50,631 bases of DNA, from the NCBI GenBank assembly GCA_964432985.1, contig CAYSPT010000035.1, positions 1-50,631 of the forward strand, read 5' to 3'. Numbering within the stretch: position 1 is the first letter of the stretch; every line of letters starts with the position of its first letter. The position numbers and the translations under genes were made by a program. This DNA comes from CAYSPT01 sp964432985. GTDB lineage: Bacteria > Muiribacteriota > CAYSPT01. The notes under the pieces were generated by a model. It was not told where the DNA came from, made no database searches, and saw only the letters and a list, made by a program, of their open reading frames with translations. This document shows positions 42,081 through 50,631 of the stretch, one piece after another.

Positions 42081-43061
42081 ATGGTACCTGACGTTTCGTT
42101 TTTGATCTGCACCTTCAACTCGGAGCGGCACCTGGCTGAGGTGCTGGAGGCCGTGGCGCGGCAGGACGCCGGCGGGAAGAGCCTGGAAGTTATCATCGTC
42201 GACGACTACTCTACCGACGAATCGCTTCAGGTCGCCCAGCGGTTCCGGGAGCGGTTCGAGCACTTCACCGTCATCAGCAAGGATAACGGAGAAGAGAAGG
42301 GCGGCGCCGGCAGCCTGAACCTGGGATTCGCCGCCGCCCGGGGCGACATAGTCTGCCTGGTGGATTCCGACGCGGTCATCGACGACGGCTGGCTGAAGCG
42401 TATCCTCGAGGAGTTTGACGACCAAAACGTCGCCGCCGCGGCCGGCGGCATCAAGACCGCCAACCCCCGCTCCCTGCTGGCCCGCTTCACGGGAGCCGAG
42501 CTCGAGGACCGCTATTCCCGTATAAAAGGTATAGACACCGACCACGTCAGCACCTGTAACACCGCCTGCCGCACGAGCGTACTGGAGCGGATAGGACCGG
42601 TGGATACCACCCTGCGCTACGCCTATGACGTGGACCTGTCGTACAAAATGAAACAACTTGGATACCGTCTCGTTCTTATGAAGGATACCGGGTGCCGGCA
42701 CTACTGGAAAGAAGACCTGGCGGACTACTGCCGTCAACAATTCAACTACGGCTATGGAAAGATGGCCCTGATCAGGCGCTACCCGGTTAAACTCAAGGGC
42801 GACACCATCTCGAACTTGCGGCTGATGCTGCAGGTCCCCCTGCTCTACCTGGCGGTGCTGGCGCTGCTCAAGCCGCGGCTGTTCAGGCTGCTTGTCCCGG
42901 TCCTGCTGGCTACCATGCTACCCCAGACAATCAGGCTGATCCGCGCGAAAAACGACCCGGCCTTTATCCTGTTCCCGCTCTTTTTCATCCTGAGAAACAT
43001 GGTCTGGGCCTTCGCCGCAGGGAAGTACTTATTGGACAGCCTGAACGGGACGAACTGGTAA
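42081..43061 (+). CDS. GT2-family glycosyltransferase with C-terminal membrane helices
   Basis: A 326-aa inverting glycosyltransferase. The GT-A domain starts VSFLICTFNSERHLAEVL, then VIIVDDYSTDES (uridine-binding Asp) and IVCLVDSDAVIDD (DxD metal motif near residue 95). DVDLSYKMKQLGYRLVLM is the ED-like catalytic region. Two or three hydrophobic helices at about 240-310 anchor it to the inner membrane. AAGG lies 6 bases before the ATG. It follows the first radical SAM gene by 40 bases. Confidence 0.92.
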   Translation: MVPDVSFLICTFNSERHLAEVLEAVARQDAGGKSLEVIIVDDYSTDESLQVAQRFRERFEHFTVISKDNGEEKGGAGSLNLGFAAARGDIVCLVDSDAVIDDGWLKRILEEFDDQNVAAAAGGIKTANPRSLLARFTGAELEDRYSRIKGIDTDHVSTCNTACRTSVLERIGPVDTTLRYAYDVDLSYKMKQLGYRLVLMKDTGCRHYWKEDLADYCRQQFNYGYGKMALIRRYPVKLKGDTISNLRLMLQVPLLYLAVLALLKPRLFRLLVPVLLATMLPQTIRLIRAKNDPAFILFPLFFILRNMVWAFAAGKYLLDSLNGTNW

Positions 43062-43136
43062 CGGCAATTACATGCCCATACCGGGAGAATCGAGCCGGCG
43101 GGCGGTATGTCGTGAAAATATGGTAGTATCACGCCT

Positions 43137-43937
43137 ATGAAAAAGCCGAAAATTAAAATCGGGCTGGAGATAACACACCGATGCAACCGGATGTGCGGCC
43201 TGTGCTCCCACCGCATCAAGACCAGCCCATACGATTTCCTGACCAAAGAGCAGTACCATCATATCGTTGAATGCCTCGGAAATTTCAGGGTAACCGAGAT
43301 CATGCTCCTCGGGGGCGAGCCCCTGGAGCATCCCCACATCCATTGGCTGATCGACCGGCTGAAAACCGATTTTCCCGACACCTTATTGCATATGGTTACC
43401 AACGGTGATTCGCTTGGAACCCTGTCTGAAGAAGAAATCGGATCATTTTTCAAGATAGTCATCAGCCTCTACGATGAAAGAAGCGAGCAGACCAGGCAGG
43501 CGTTCAAACGATACCCCAATGTATACTTTCTCGACATGCATCGCATGCTCGACCCCGCGGTCGATCCCGATCTGGACGATGCCGCTGCCCGGGAATGCTG
43601 CCGTATCTGCTCCCGCACGGGGATCAGGCTGGTGGGAACGAAGGTCTACGGGTGCTGCCTGGCCGAAGTGATCGAGCGGGAGTTCGACATCGGTCCCCTG
43701 CACATCGAAATGCAGCCGGGCTGGTACGAGGAGTACCTTAAGCTTCCTACCTACCAGGCCTGCCGGCACTGCTTCCGCGCCCGCGAGATCAAGTTCAACC
43801 GCTCCTACCGCCGGATGGAGCACATCATCAGGGTGTTCAAGAACAATGATTGGATTTACAACACCTATAATTCCTGCAAGGCGGCTGTAAAGAGGATCCG
43901 GTGCTCCCTGCTTGCCAAAGATAATCCCCTGGTATAG
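43137..43937 (+). CDS. Radical SAM protein (2 of 3)
   Basis: A 266-aa protein. The motif C16-NRM-C20-GL-C23 is intact, and IMLLGGEPLEHPH gives the GGEP strand. Later Cys residues (ECCRICSRTG, YGCCLAEV, ACRHCFRA) form a compact SPASM/twitch-like auxiliary site. It is shorter than the other two, so the barrel is partial, as in many activating or maturase enzymes. The substrate is unknown. It precedes a GT2 gene by 13 bases. Confidence 0.88.
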   Translation: MKKPKIKIGLEITHRCNRMCGLCSHRIKTSPYDFLTKEQYHHIVECLGNFRVTEIMLLGGEPLEHPHIHWLIDRLKTDFPDTLLHMVTNGDSLGTLSEEEIGSFFKIVISLYDERSEQTRQAFKRYPNVYFLDMHRMLDPAVDPDLDDAAARECCRICSRTGIRLVGTKVYGCCLAEVIEREFDIGPLHIEMQPGWYEEYLKLPTYQACRHCFRAREIKFNRSYRRMEHIIRVFKNNDWIYNTYNSCKAAVKRIRCSLLAKDNPLV

Positions 43938-43950
43938 AATACACGCAATC

Positions 43951-44790
43951 ATGGATATTGACACACCACTCATCAGCGTAATAATACCGACCTGCAATCG
44001 GCCCTCATTGCTCGAGGCAGCCATCAGGTCGGTGCTGTGGCAGACATACCCGGCGTTTGAAATCGTGGTGGTCGATGACGCCTCCACCACCGATACCTGC
44101 CAGGTGGTCGAATCCTTCGGTGACGACCGCATCACGTGGGTTCGGAACGAATACAACCAGGGTGCCGCTGTCAGCCGCAATAGGGGAGCGGACCGGGCAA
44201 AGGGGGAACTCCTGGCCTTCCTTGACGATGACGATGAGTGGGTGCCCCACAAGCTGGCCGAGCAGGTAAAGCTGTTCGACGGCCCGGAAGTAGGGATGGT
44301 TTTATGTTACGCTCATGATAAGCGGTTCGGGCTTCGGAAAATCTGGAAACCGGCCCCGGAAGTCACTTATGAGGACTTGTTCAAATCGAACAGTATCTCT
44401 CCTACGTCAACCTTCCTGGTGAGGAAATCCTTTTTTCAACAGGTGGACGGTTTCGATCCCGCTCTTCGCTCCGGGACCGAATACGACCTGGCTTTCAGGC
44501 TTTCAAAAAGATCCGCCATACGCACAGCACCCATGCTCATGGTGACCATGAAAGCAGCCAAAGACGGACACCAGTCCACCAAATGGCCGGAAAAGTTATC
44601 CTCATGGATGACGCTGCACCGCAAATATCGGAGTACCTATGGAGAGTTTGGCTTCAAGGGCCTGGTGCTGAAATATTGCAAGCACCTGGTCATCATCTGC
44701 CTGTACCTGGCCGGATGCGTAATAGGAGGCCGGATCTATCGGGTCATTAGATATTTGAAGACGGTTCAGGACCGGGTAGTATGGAGATAG
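43951..44790 (+). CDS. GT2-family glycosyltransferase (second)
   Basis: A 279-aa GT-A enzyme from the ATG at 43951. VIIPTCNRPSLLEAAIRSV, IVVVDDASTTDTCQVV and LLAFLDDDDEWVPHKL (DDD metal-binding) mark the fold. SPTSTFLVRKSFFQQVDGFD gives the typical acceptor-side stretch. A weakly hydrophobic helix (LVIICLYLAGCVIGG) lies at the C-terminus. No clear ribosome site is seen; a TTG at 43912 would overlap the radical SAM gene. It belongs to the same plus-strand cluster. Confidence 0.9.
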   Translation: MDIDTPLISVIIPTCNRPSLLEAAIRSVLWQTYPAFEIVVVDDASTTDTCQVVESFGDDRITWVRNEYNQGAAVSRNRGADRAKGELLAFLDDDDEWVPHKLAEQVKLFDGPEVGMVLCYAHDKRFGLRKIWKPAPEVTYEDLFKSNSISPTSTFLVRKSFFQQVDGFDPALRSGTEYDLAFRLSKRSAIRTAPMLMVTMKAAKDGHQSTKWPEKLSSWMTLHRKYRSTYGEFGFKGLVLKYCKHLVIICLYLAGCVIGGRIYRVIRYLKTVQDRVVWR

Positions 44791-44861
44791 CGGTAAGGAC
44801 CAGTCTACAACAACCTCCTGCCGGTCGGACCATATAAGGAAAGGCGGCGAAACAGAGCACC

Positions 44862-45965
44862 ATGAAACCGCTCGAGGCGATGGGAAAACTGCCGGGATTA
44901 CTGTGGCGCGGCAACCTTTCTTTCGCTTTCGACCACCTGCCTCTTGCGTCCGCACACCTGTCCCGTCGCCAGCGGCTAAACCTGGTCACCTGCGGGCTCG
45001 ATCGTATCCTGGGCTCGTCCCGGATGCGCTCTCTGCCGCCCACCGTCATGATCGAGCCTACCAACATATGCTCCATGCAGTGCCCGCTCTGCCCTACCGG
45101 CAGCGGCTCTTCCACACGGGAACGAGGCTTCATGACCACGGAGACCTTCGGGAGGATCATGGAAGACCTGGGCGATACGCTGGTCATGGCCATCCTCTAC
45201 GGCTGGGGTGAGCCGTTCCTGAACCGCGACCTGCCGCTGATGATCGAAGAATGCACCCGGCGCAACATCAGGACGGTGACCGATACCAACGGCCAATGCA
45301 TCCAGACCCTGGACGAGGCGCTGCAGGTGGTGGACGCCGGGCTGGACGGCATCATCATCGCCCTGGACGGGAGCACCCAGGACATTTACAGGAGTTACCG
45401 CCAATCGGGCGATATCGAAAAAGTGAAGCGATGCGCGGCGCTGATCGAGGAAGCCAAGCAGCGGCGGGGAGCTTCTCGGCCGTATACCAACATCCGGGCG
45501 GTGGTCACCCGGCACAACGAACACGATCTGGATAACATCGCACGGCTGGCACGGGACCTGTCGGTCAATATGGTTTCTTTCAAAAACCTGGGCACCATGT
45601 CACACGTTGAAGAATACCGCAGATTCGAACCTGACAGCTGCAGCATGCGCCGGTTTGACTACCGCAAGGACACTCGTGCCCGAAAATCGCAGTTCCGGTG
45701 CATAGTCCCCTTCCGCAACCCGATGATCCTGTGGGACGGGACTGTAGTGCCGTGTGAATTCGATTACAATGCGGAAGTGGCCCCGGGAAACATCCGGGAG
45801 ATGTCGTTCCGGGACATGTGGAACACCCTGCCCATGCGGTCGATCCGGCGGCGTATGAACCGTGGGTTATCGCTCCCCCTTTTCTGCGAGCGCTGCCCCC
45901 TGCGGGACCGGGCGCGGGACAGCTGCGTGCTCACGTACAGGGAACTGAGACCGGTGAAAGAATGA
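44862..45965 (+). CDS. Radical SAM/SPASM protein (3 of 3)
   Basis: A 367-aa protein. The motif C70-SMQ-C74-PL-C77 is preceded by MIEPTNI, the classic SPASM-family start. LYGWGEPFLN replaces GGEP, and TNGQCIQTLDEALQ follows. The C-terminal SPASM region has WDGTVVPCEFDYNAEVAPGN and FCERCPLRDRARDSC. SPASM proteins carry extra 4Fe-4S clusters and modify peptides or act as sugar oxidases/epimerases. The stop overlaps the start of TMTC copy 2 (ATGA), repeating the pattern of a radical SAM gene next to a TMTC gene. Confidence 0.9.
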   Translation: MKPLEAMGKLPGLLWRGNLSFAFDHLPLASAHLSRRQRLNLVTCGLDRILGSSRMRSLPPTVMIEPTNICSMQCPLCPTGSGSSTRERGFMTTETFGRIMEDLGDTLVMAILYGWGEPFLNRDLPLMIEECTRRNIRTVTDTNGQCIQTLDEALQVVDAGLDGIIIALDGSTQDIYRSYRQSGDIEKVKRCAALIEEAKQRRGASRPYTNIRAVVTRHNEHDLDNIARLARDLSVNMVSFKNLGTMSHVEEYRRFEPDSCSMRRFDYRKDTRARKSQFRCIVPFRNPMILWDGTVVPCEFDYNAEVAPGNIREMSFRDMWNTLPMRSIRRRMNRGLSLPLFCERCPLRDRARDSCVLTYRELRPVKE

Positions 45966-47893
45966 AGAGAGGCAAGCAAGCAACGGAATCCGCGGCACGG
46001 GATAACCGGCTCTTCTCCCTGGCGGCGCTTATCCTGGTTGCCCTGGCCGCCGCTGCCGTCTACAGCAACACGTTCAAAGTTCCGTTTCACTTTGACGACG
46101 TTTACGCCATCCAGTCGAAACCTGTAATCAGGGATCTGGGCAATTTCGCTAACCTGGAACAGATATTCAAGCGGCGGGCAATCCCACGGCTTACCTTCGC
46201 CGTCAACTACCGGCTGGGAGAATTCGATGTGTTCGGGTACCACCTGGTCAACCTGATCATCCACGTGATGAACGGCTGGATCGTATACTTTCTGGCGCTA
46301 TCCCTGCTGCGCCGCAGCCGGATGCCGGACAAACACTGTCCGGCCGCGGCCCTGGTTTCCGCTCTGATATTTACCTGCCACCCCGTTCAGACCCAGTCGG
46401 TCACCTACATATCTCAGCGGCTAACCTCCCTGGCAAGCCTCTTCTACCTGGCGGCGGTTCTGCTCTATATCCGGGGTCGCGAGGCCCAGCGGAAACATGT
46501 CCGTCCCCAGGGCAGAGAGCTTTTAAAAACCTCTTCATCGGCGCACAAGGCGGCATCGATTACCATGACATTCAATCGGACCGCAGCTACCATCCTGCGG
46601 TTCGTCCCGGCCACTCTGTGCGCCGTGCTGGCCATGTGCAGCAAAGAGAACGCCGCCAGCCTCCCGGGAGCGCTGGTGCTCACGGAATTTCTTCTCTACG
46701 AGCGTACCCGGCTTGCCTGGAAACGAAAACTTCCCTGGTTGATCTTCGGTGTCCTGATATGGGGAATTATTGTGCTGGCGGTGCTGGGCTTTTCCGCCCA
46801 ACGGACACCGGCCGGGAGCCTTGCGGAAGGTATGGTATCCCTGTCACGGGAGCCGGGGACGGTGGGGCGCTGGCAGTACCTGTGCACCCAGTTCACCGTC
46901 CTGTGGACTTACTTCCGCCTGCTCACCCTGCCCGTGAACCAGTGCGTCGATTACTTCTACCCGTTTGCCGACGGGTTCACCCACTGGCCGGCACCGCTAT
47001 CGTTCATCATGCTGCTAACGCTGCTGGCGACGGCACTTCGCCTTGGTAAAAATCACCCCCTGGCGGCCTTCGGAGTGCTGTGGATACTCGTCACAATCTC
47101 GGTGGAGTCGAGCGTCATTCCCATCAAGGACGCCATGGCGGAGCACCGGCTTTACCTGCCCCTGTTTGGGTTTTCTCTCCTGGCACCGTACCTGCTCTTT
47201 ACATTGTTCGGCAGGAAACGGGTGACAGCCATAACAATATCACTGCTGCTCATCGTATTGCTGGGAGTGGCCGCTTACGCCAGGAATACAGTCTACCGTG
47301 ATGCCGTAACCCTGTGGTCGGACGTGACTGGTAAACGCCCTGACAACCCGCGGGCTCATTACAACCTGGGACATTCCCTACACCTGGCCGGCCGGCTCGA
47401 AGAAGCCATTGCCCATTATCAGCAGACGGTGGATATGCAGCCATCCCACCGGGCGGCCCACGGCAACATGGGTATCGCCTACCAGACGTTGAAGCGTTAC
47501 GATGAAGCCATCGCAGCCCACCGCCGGGCCGCCGACGTCGGCTCCAACCTCCCAACGACACACTTCAACCTGGGTACCGCCCTGGATGAAGCGGGATACA
47601 GGGAAGAGGCGGTGGCCGCCTACCGGGAGGCCATCCGCCTGAAACCGGATTACACCGACGCCCATTTCAACTGCGGCAACTCTTACGCAGACTTGCGCAT
47701 GACCCCCGAGGCCCAGGCGTGCTACGAGCGGGCCGCCCGGTTCGCATACCGTGAAAAACGTTATGAACAGGCCATTCTCTTCGCGGAACGGGCCAGGGAG
47801 ATGGGTGCCGGCCTTGATCAGATTTTTCTCAATCTGCTCGACCGTCACCGTCTGCCCGACCGTCACCGCCAACAACAGCCAGCGGAACGGTGA
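45962..47893 (+). CDS. TMTC-like GT-C glycosyltransferase with C-terminal TPR repeats (copy 2)
   Basis: A 643-aa paralogue of the protein at 38638-41046. The first loop HFDDVYAIQSKPVIRD holds the Asp pair. VTYISQRLTSLASLFYL and MAEHRLYLPLFGFSLLA match copy 1 nearly residue for residue. From about residue 460, four to five TPR repeats follow (AHYNLGHSLHLAGRLEEA, THFNLGTALDEAGYREEA), half as many as in copy 1. It starts within the stop of the third radical SAM gene. The two copies probably act on different acceptors or sugars (inference). The ATG at 45962 is chosen by the ATGA overlap; upstream in-frame sequence is inside the radical SAM gene. Confidence 0.88.
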   Translation: MKRGKQATESAARDNRLFSLAALILVALAAAAVYSNTFKVPFHFDDVYAIQSKPVIRDLGNFANLEQIFKRRAIPRLTFAVNYRLGEFDVFGYHLVNLIIHVMNGWIVYFLALSLLRRSRMPDKHCPAAALVSALIFTCHPVQTQSVTYISQRLTSLASLFYLAAVLLYIRGREAQRKHVRPQGRELLKTSSSAHKAASITMTFNRTAATILRFVPATLCAVLAMCSKENAASLPGALVLTEFLLYERTRLAWKRKLPWLIFGVLIWGIIVLAVLGFSAQRTPAGSLAEGMVSLSREPGTVGRWQYLCTQFTVLWTYFRLLTLPVNQCVDYFYPFADGFTHWPAPLSFIMLLTLLATALRLGKNHPLAAFGVLWILVTISVESSVIPIKDAMAEHRLYLPLFGFSLLAPYLLFTLFGRKRVTAITISLLLIVLLGVAAYARNTVYRDAVTLWSDVTGKRPDNPRAHYNLGHSLHLAGRLEEAIAHYQQTVDMQPSHRAAHGNMGIAYQTLKRYDEAIAAHRRAADVGSNLPTTHFNLGTALDEAGYREEAVAAYREAIRLKPDYTDAHFNCGNSYADLRMTPEAQACYERAARFAYREKRYEQAILFAERAREMGAGLDQIFLNLLDRHRLPDRHRQQQPAER

Positions 47894-48176
47894 CCACTTC
47901 ACATCCAGCGTGCATATGCAGGATGCGCGCGCGAGGCTAGGAAATTCATATTTAAGGATAATTTTATGCTTAACTTTCAATTAATAATCGCTTAATAAGA
48001 AACAATTTTATAGCCAAAATGAAAAAAAAAATACGTAATTTTTTGTAGATAAAGCCCTTGAAGCAAAGCAATATCTATGGTAACTTTTAATTACCCATTT
48101 TCAAAATTCTATGATCTAGGTATGATTTGATCTGAAAGCTTAGTGTTACTTCACAGGAAAATGACGGAGGTCAATA
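47894..48176 (+). promoter_or_regulatory. AT-rich intergenic region upstream of the surface-protein gene
   Basis: This 283-bp stretch is far more AT-rich than its flanks. A possible -35/-10 pair is TTTTCA (48098-48103) and TATGAT (48121-48126), 17 bases apart, about 50 bases before the ATG. No hairpin terminator for the preceding operon is clear. AT-rich leaders of this kind often bind nucleoid proteins (inference). Confidence 0.4.
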
Positions 48177-50631
48177 ATGAAACAAACTACCACCATGCTC
48201 GTCCTCGTCGTACTGGTTCTGGTTGCAGCGATTGAGGTTGCACCTTCATATGCTCTCAGCCCCCCCCAACGGCAACACTGATCCATCCCTCTTGGAAATT
48301 CAGGGGACCACGCTGAGTTATACGGAGAACGCCGCTGCGACTTCGTGCCTGAACGATGCTTCGCCATACGTTTACGATGCTGATAGCAATATTAATAAGG
48401 CGACGATTGAGATCACGGGCAATTACCAGAGCGACCAGGATGTTCTTTCCTTTGCCACTTACGGCTCGATAACCGGTTCGTGGAACTCGGTGGATGGCAT
48501 CTTGACCCTCAACGGATCCGACACAAATACCAACTATGCTACAGCCCTGCGCAATGTGAAATACAACAATACCTCCGAAAATCCGAACACCGGGCAGCGA
48601 ACGCTGACCTGGCAGCTCACCGATGACTACTCAGCAACCTCCGCTTCCCCCACATCATTCATCAACGTGGCTGCGCAAAACGACGATCCCAGCGTGACTA
48701 CCAACAGCAGTTTAATAATAGCCAGCAGCGCCACCGGGACCATTACCAACTCACTTCTCGAAACCACCGACCCCGAGCAGGGCGCCGCGATCCTGACGTA
48801 CAGCCTGACGTCATCAACGGCGAACGGGACGCTGACGAACACCAATACGGCCAACCAACTCACCCATGGCAGTACCTACGATACCTTCACCCAGAGCGAC
48901 ATCAACAACAACTATATCGAGTACACGCACGGAGGCACCGGTCTCTCCGACAGCTTCGAGTTCACCGTCTACGACGGCCAACAAGGCAGTACCAACGGCG
49001 CCTTCAACATCATCATCAACACCGCCCCCAGCATCAGCACCAACACCGGTATGACGATGAACAGCAGTGCCACCGCCACGATTACCAGTTCGCACCTGGA
49101 GGCCACCGACTCCGAGCAGGGGGCGGCCAACCTGACCTTCACCATCGGCTCGAGTACGACAGGCGGGACCTTGAAACTCAACGATACGACGCTGAGCATT
49201 AATAGCACCTTTACCCAGGACGACATCAACAACAACCGTATTGCGTTTACCCACAACGGTACCAGTGCCTCTGGCCTGCTTAATAGCCTCAGGGTCAACG
49301 ACGGATCGCTTAATAGCTCTTACGCCAACTTCAACATCACCATCAATGATCCCCCCACCCTTGACACCAACAGCACCCTGACGGTTGATGAGAGCGCCTC
49401 CGGCTCCATCACCTCGTCGTATCTGCTGTCCACCGACGCGCAGCAGGGCGCTTCAGACCTGACCTACACCGTGGGCACCGCCCCAACAAGAGGCACCCTG
49501 TATCTGAGCGGGCAGTCGCTTTCCGCAACCTCCACCTTCACCCAGGCGAACATCGACAGCGGCGCATTTTCTTACACCCACGGCGGTTCCGAGACCACCT
49601 CCGACAGCTTCACCTTCACCGTCACCGACGGAGTGGCGACCCTCGACAGCGCGACGTTCAACATTTCGGTCACCGCACAAAACGACGACCCCGTGGTGAC
49701 CAACAACGGGGTGACGGTGAACGAGGGCGCCACCGTCACCATCACCACATCCCACCTGGAGATCACCGACGCCGAGCAGGGGGCCGCCAGCTTGACCTTC
49801 ACCATCGGGACGCCGCTGCCTTCAAACGGCGAACTCAAGCTCAACGGTACGGCCCTTGGTGACGGGGACACCTTCACCCAGGACGATATCGATAACAACC
49901 GGTTAACGTATGTGCATGGCGGCGGCGAGAACGTATCCGATAGCTTCGCCGGCCAGGTAACCGACGGCGCCGGGGGCTCCGCGGGCTGGAAAACCGTCAA
50001 CATCACCGTCACCCCGCAGAACGACGCTCCAACGCTGGATACCAACAACAGCCTGACGATCAGCTCCAGCGCAACCGGTACCATCACCAGCTCGCTTCTG
50101 GAAACTACCGATGTTGAGCAGGGGGCCGCAAGCCTGACGTACACTTTGACCTCATCTACAGCAAACGGAACACTGACGAACACCGACACCTACGATGATC
50201 TCACCCACGATGGCAGCAACACCTTCACACAAAGTGACATCAATAACAACTACATTTCGTACACCCACGGCGGGAGCGGCGCATCAGACAGCTTCTACTT
50301 CACCGTCTCCGACGGCGCCGGCGGGAGTATCGGTACCACTCTCTTCAACATCGTTATCAACGAGGATCCGACCATCACCGTGGGTGACAAATCCTATACC
50401 GAGGATAACGACGCCTCGGCAATCGACGGCTCGGCCACGGCCAGCGATTCGGACGGGAACACCGACTGGGACACCGGGGCGAAGCTGGAGGTGCAGATCA
50501 CCGCCAACGCCGATACCGATGATGAACTCAGTATCAGCTCATCGGGGAACTTCTCCATCAACTCGGGCGATTTGATATATACGGGTCCACTTACCGTCGG
50601 CGCTGTTTCAGAAAGCAGCGGCACCGCCAAC
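48177..50631 (+). CDS. Large CSPG/cadherin-like repeat surface protein, frameshifted at a C8 tract (partial)
   Basis: GGAGG lies 6 bases before the ATG at 48177, and a signal peptide (LVLVVLVLVAAIEVAPSYA) follows. The frame then stops at 48294-48296. With one C fewer in the C8 tract at 48260-48267, the frame continues as PPNGNTDPSLLEIQGTTLSY and stays open to the window end (over 780 codons). The repeats are about 110-115 residues, beginning near 48700, 49045, 49374, 49708 and 50051. Each has the pattern ITSS.LE.TD.EQGA, TFTQ.DI.NN.I.YTH and DSF.FTV.DG typical of CSPG/cadherin-like repeats. The protein is rich in Thr, Ser and Asn and should be a surface adhesin. Without the shift, an ATG at 48250 in the repeat frame would lack a signal peptide. 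Either phase variation or a base-call error explains this. Confidence 0.75.
48260..48267 (+). repeat. C8 homopolymer at the signal-peptide/repeat junction
   Basis: Eight consecutive C residues. C7 puts the signal peptide in frame with the repeat domains; C8 (as here) does not. This is the usual geometry of a slipped-strand phase-variable tract. Confidence 0.8.

Noticed and set aside
41046..44862. RiPP precursor peptide near the radical SAM genes
   Set aside because: The gaps between genes are 13-76 bases and hold no short ORF with a leader-like sequence.
47890..47925. Inverted repeat around TGCATATGCA as a terminator
   Set aside because: The arms are broken by a 4-base bulge and no T-run follows.
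48030..48110. Possible c-di-GMP (GEMM) riboswitch before the surface protein
   Set aside because: Only a short GCAAAGC-like match was found; the conserved helices and GGGACGCAAAGC core are missing.

Overview
The window reads as chromosome from a GC-rich, diderm (outer-membrane-bearing) bacterium. Supporting signs are type IV pilus genes, signal peptides followed by beta-rich outer-membrane-like domains, many strong Shine-Dalgarno sites with ATG/GTG/TTG starts, and extensive surface-glycan machinery. No rRNA or tRNA was seen, so I do not assign a lineage. The sequence is a draft assembly: a 100-N gap at 7286-7385 is flanked by the same 55 bp on both sides, which looks like an unmerged contig overlap. 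I saw no transposase, integrase, phage genes or CRISPR array.

Layout. (1) 1-4344, minus strand: a large secreted 5'-nucleotidase-like protein that lacks its metal ligands (runs off the left edge), a PilN-like pilus protein with an Ig-like tail, and an M23 peptidase. (2) 4464-7473, plus: a secreted nitroreductase-like protein and a membrane GT-C glycosyltransferase broken by the gap, then tandem repeats and REP-like hairpins to 7799. (3) 7804-14542: mixed small units, including a short secreted protein, an SGNH hydrolase, two unknown envelope proteins, a GNAT-LysE pair and a double winged-helix regulator. (4) 14664-26505, minus: a pilus locus under one apparent promoter. Its order is ECF sigma factor, zinc-finger/FecR anti-sigma-like protein, secreted carboxypeptidase-regulatory-like protein, PilX-, PilV- and PilW-like minor pilins, a 37-aa ORF, and a 1203-aa PilB/GspE ATPase with an unusual four-repeat C-terminal half. 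A truncated WD40 gene and a remnant of the ATPase tail follow.

(5) 26657-31350: a TPR-sulfotransferase fusion translationally coupled to a second SGNH hydrolase, then a convergent outer-membrane-like protein with a repetitive Lys/Ile tail. (6) 31591-36341: a DUF362/ferredoxin protein, a THUMP rRNA methyltransferase, a MATE exporter and a small P-loop protein. (7) 36456-47893, plus: nine tightly packed genes, often with ATGA overlaps. They are an HprK-like P-loop protein, a GT4 glycosyltransferase, a TMTC-like GT-C/TPR protein, radical SAM, GT2, radical SAM, GT2, radical SAM/SPASM, and a second TMTC-like protein. (8) 47894-50631: an AT-rich promoter region, then a large Thr/Ser/Asn-rich surface protein built of CSPG/cadherin-like repeats. 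Its signal peptide and repeats are in different frames, separated by a C8 tract, which suggests phase variation (or a base-call error).

The parts suggest a surface-building programme. An extracytoplasmic signal would activate a minor-pilin/ATPase operon. GT-C, GT2, GT4, sulfotransferase, SGNH and radical SAM enzymes would build or decorate a glycan or glycoprotein. The neighbouring repeat-rich adhesin is a plausible acceptor. That last link is inference. The most unusual items are the ATPase repeat fusion, the two-TMTC/three-radical-SAM cluster, the C8 switch in the adhesin, and repeated small duplications of gene 3' ends.
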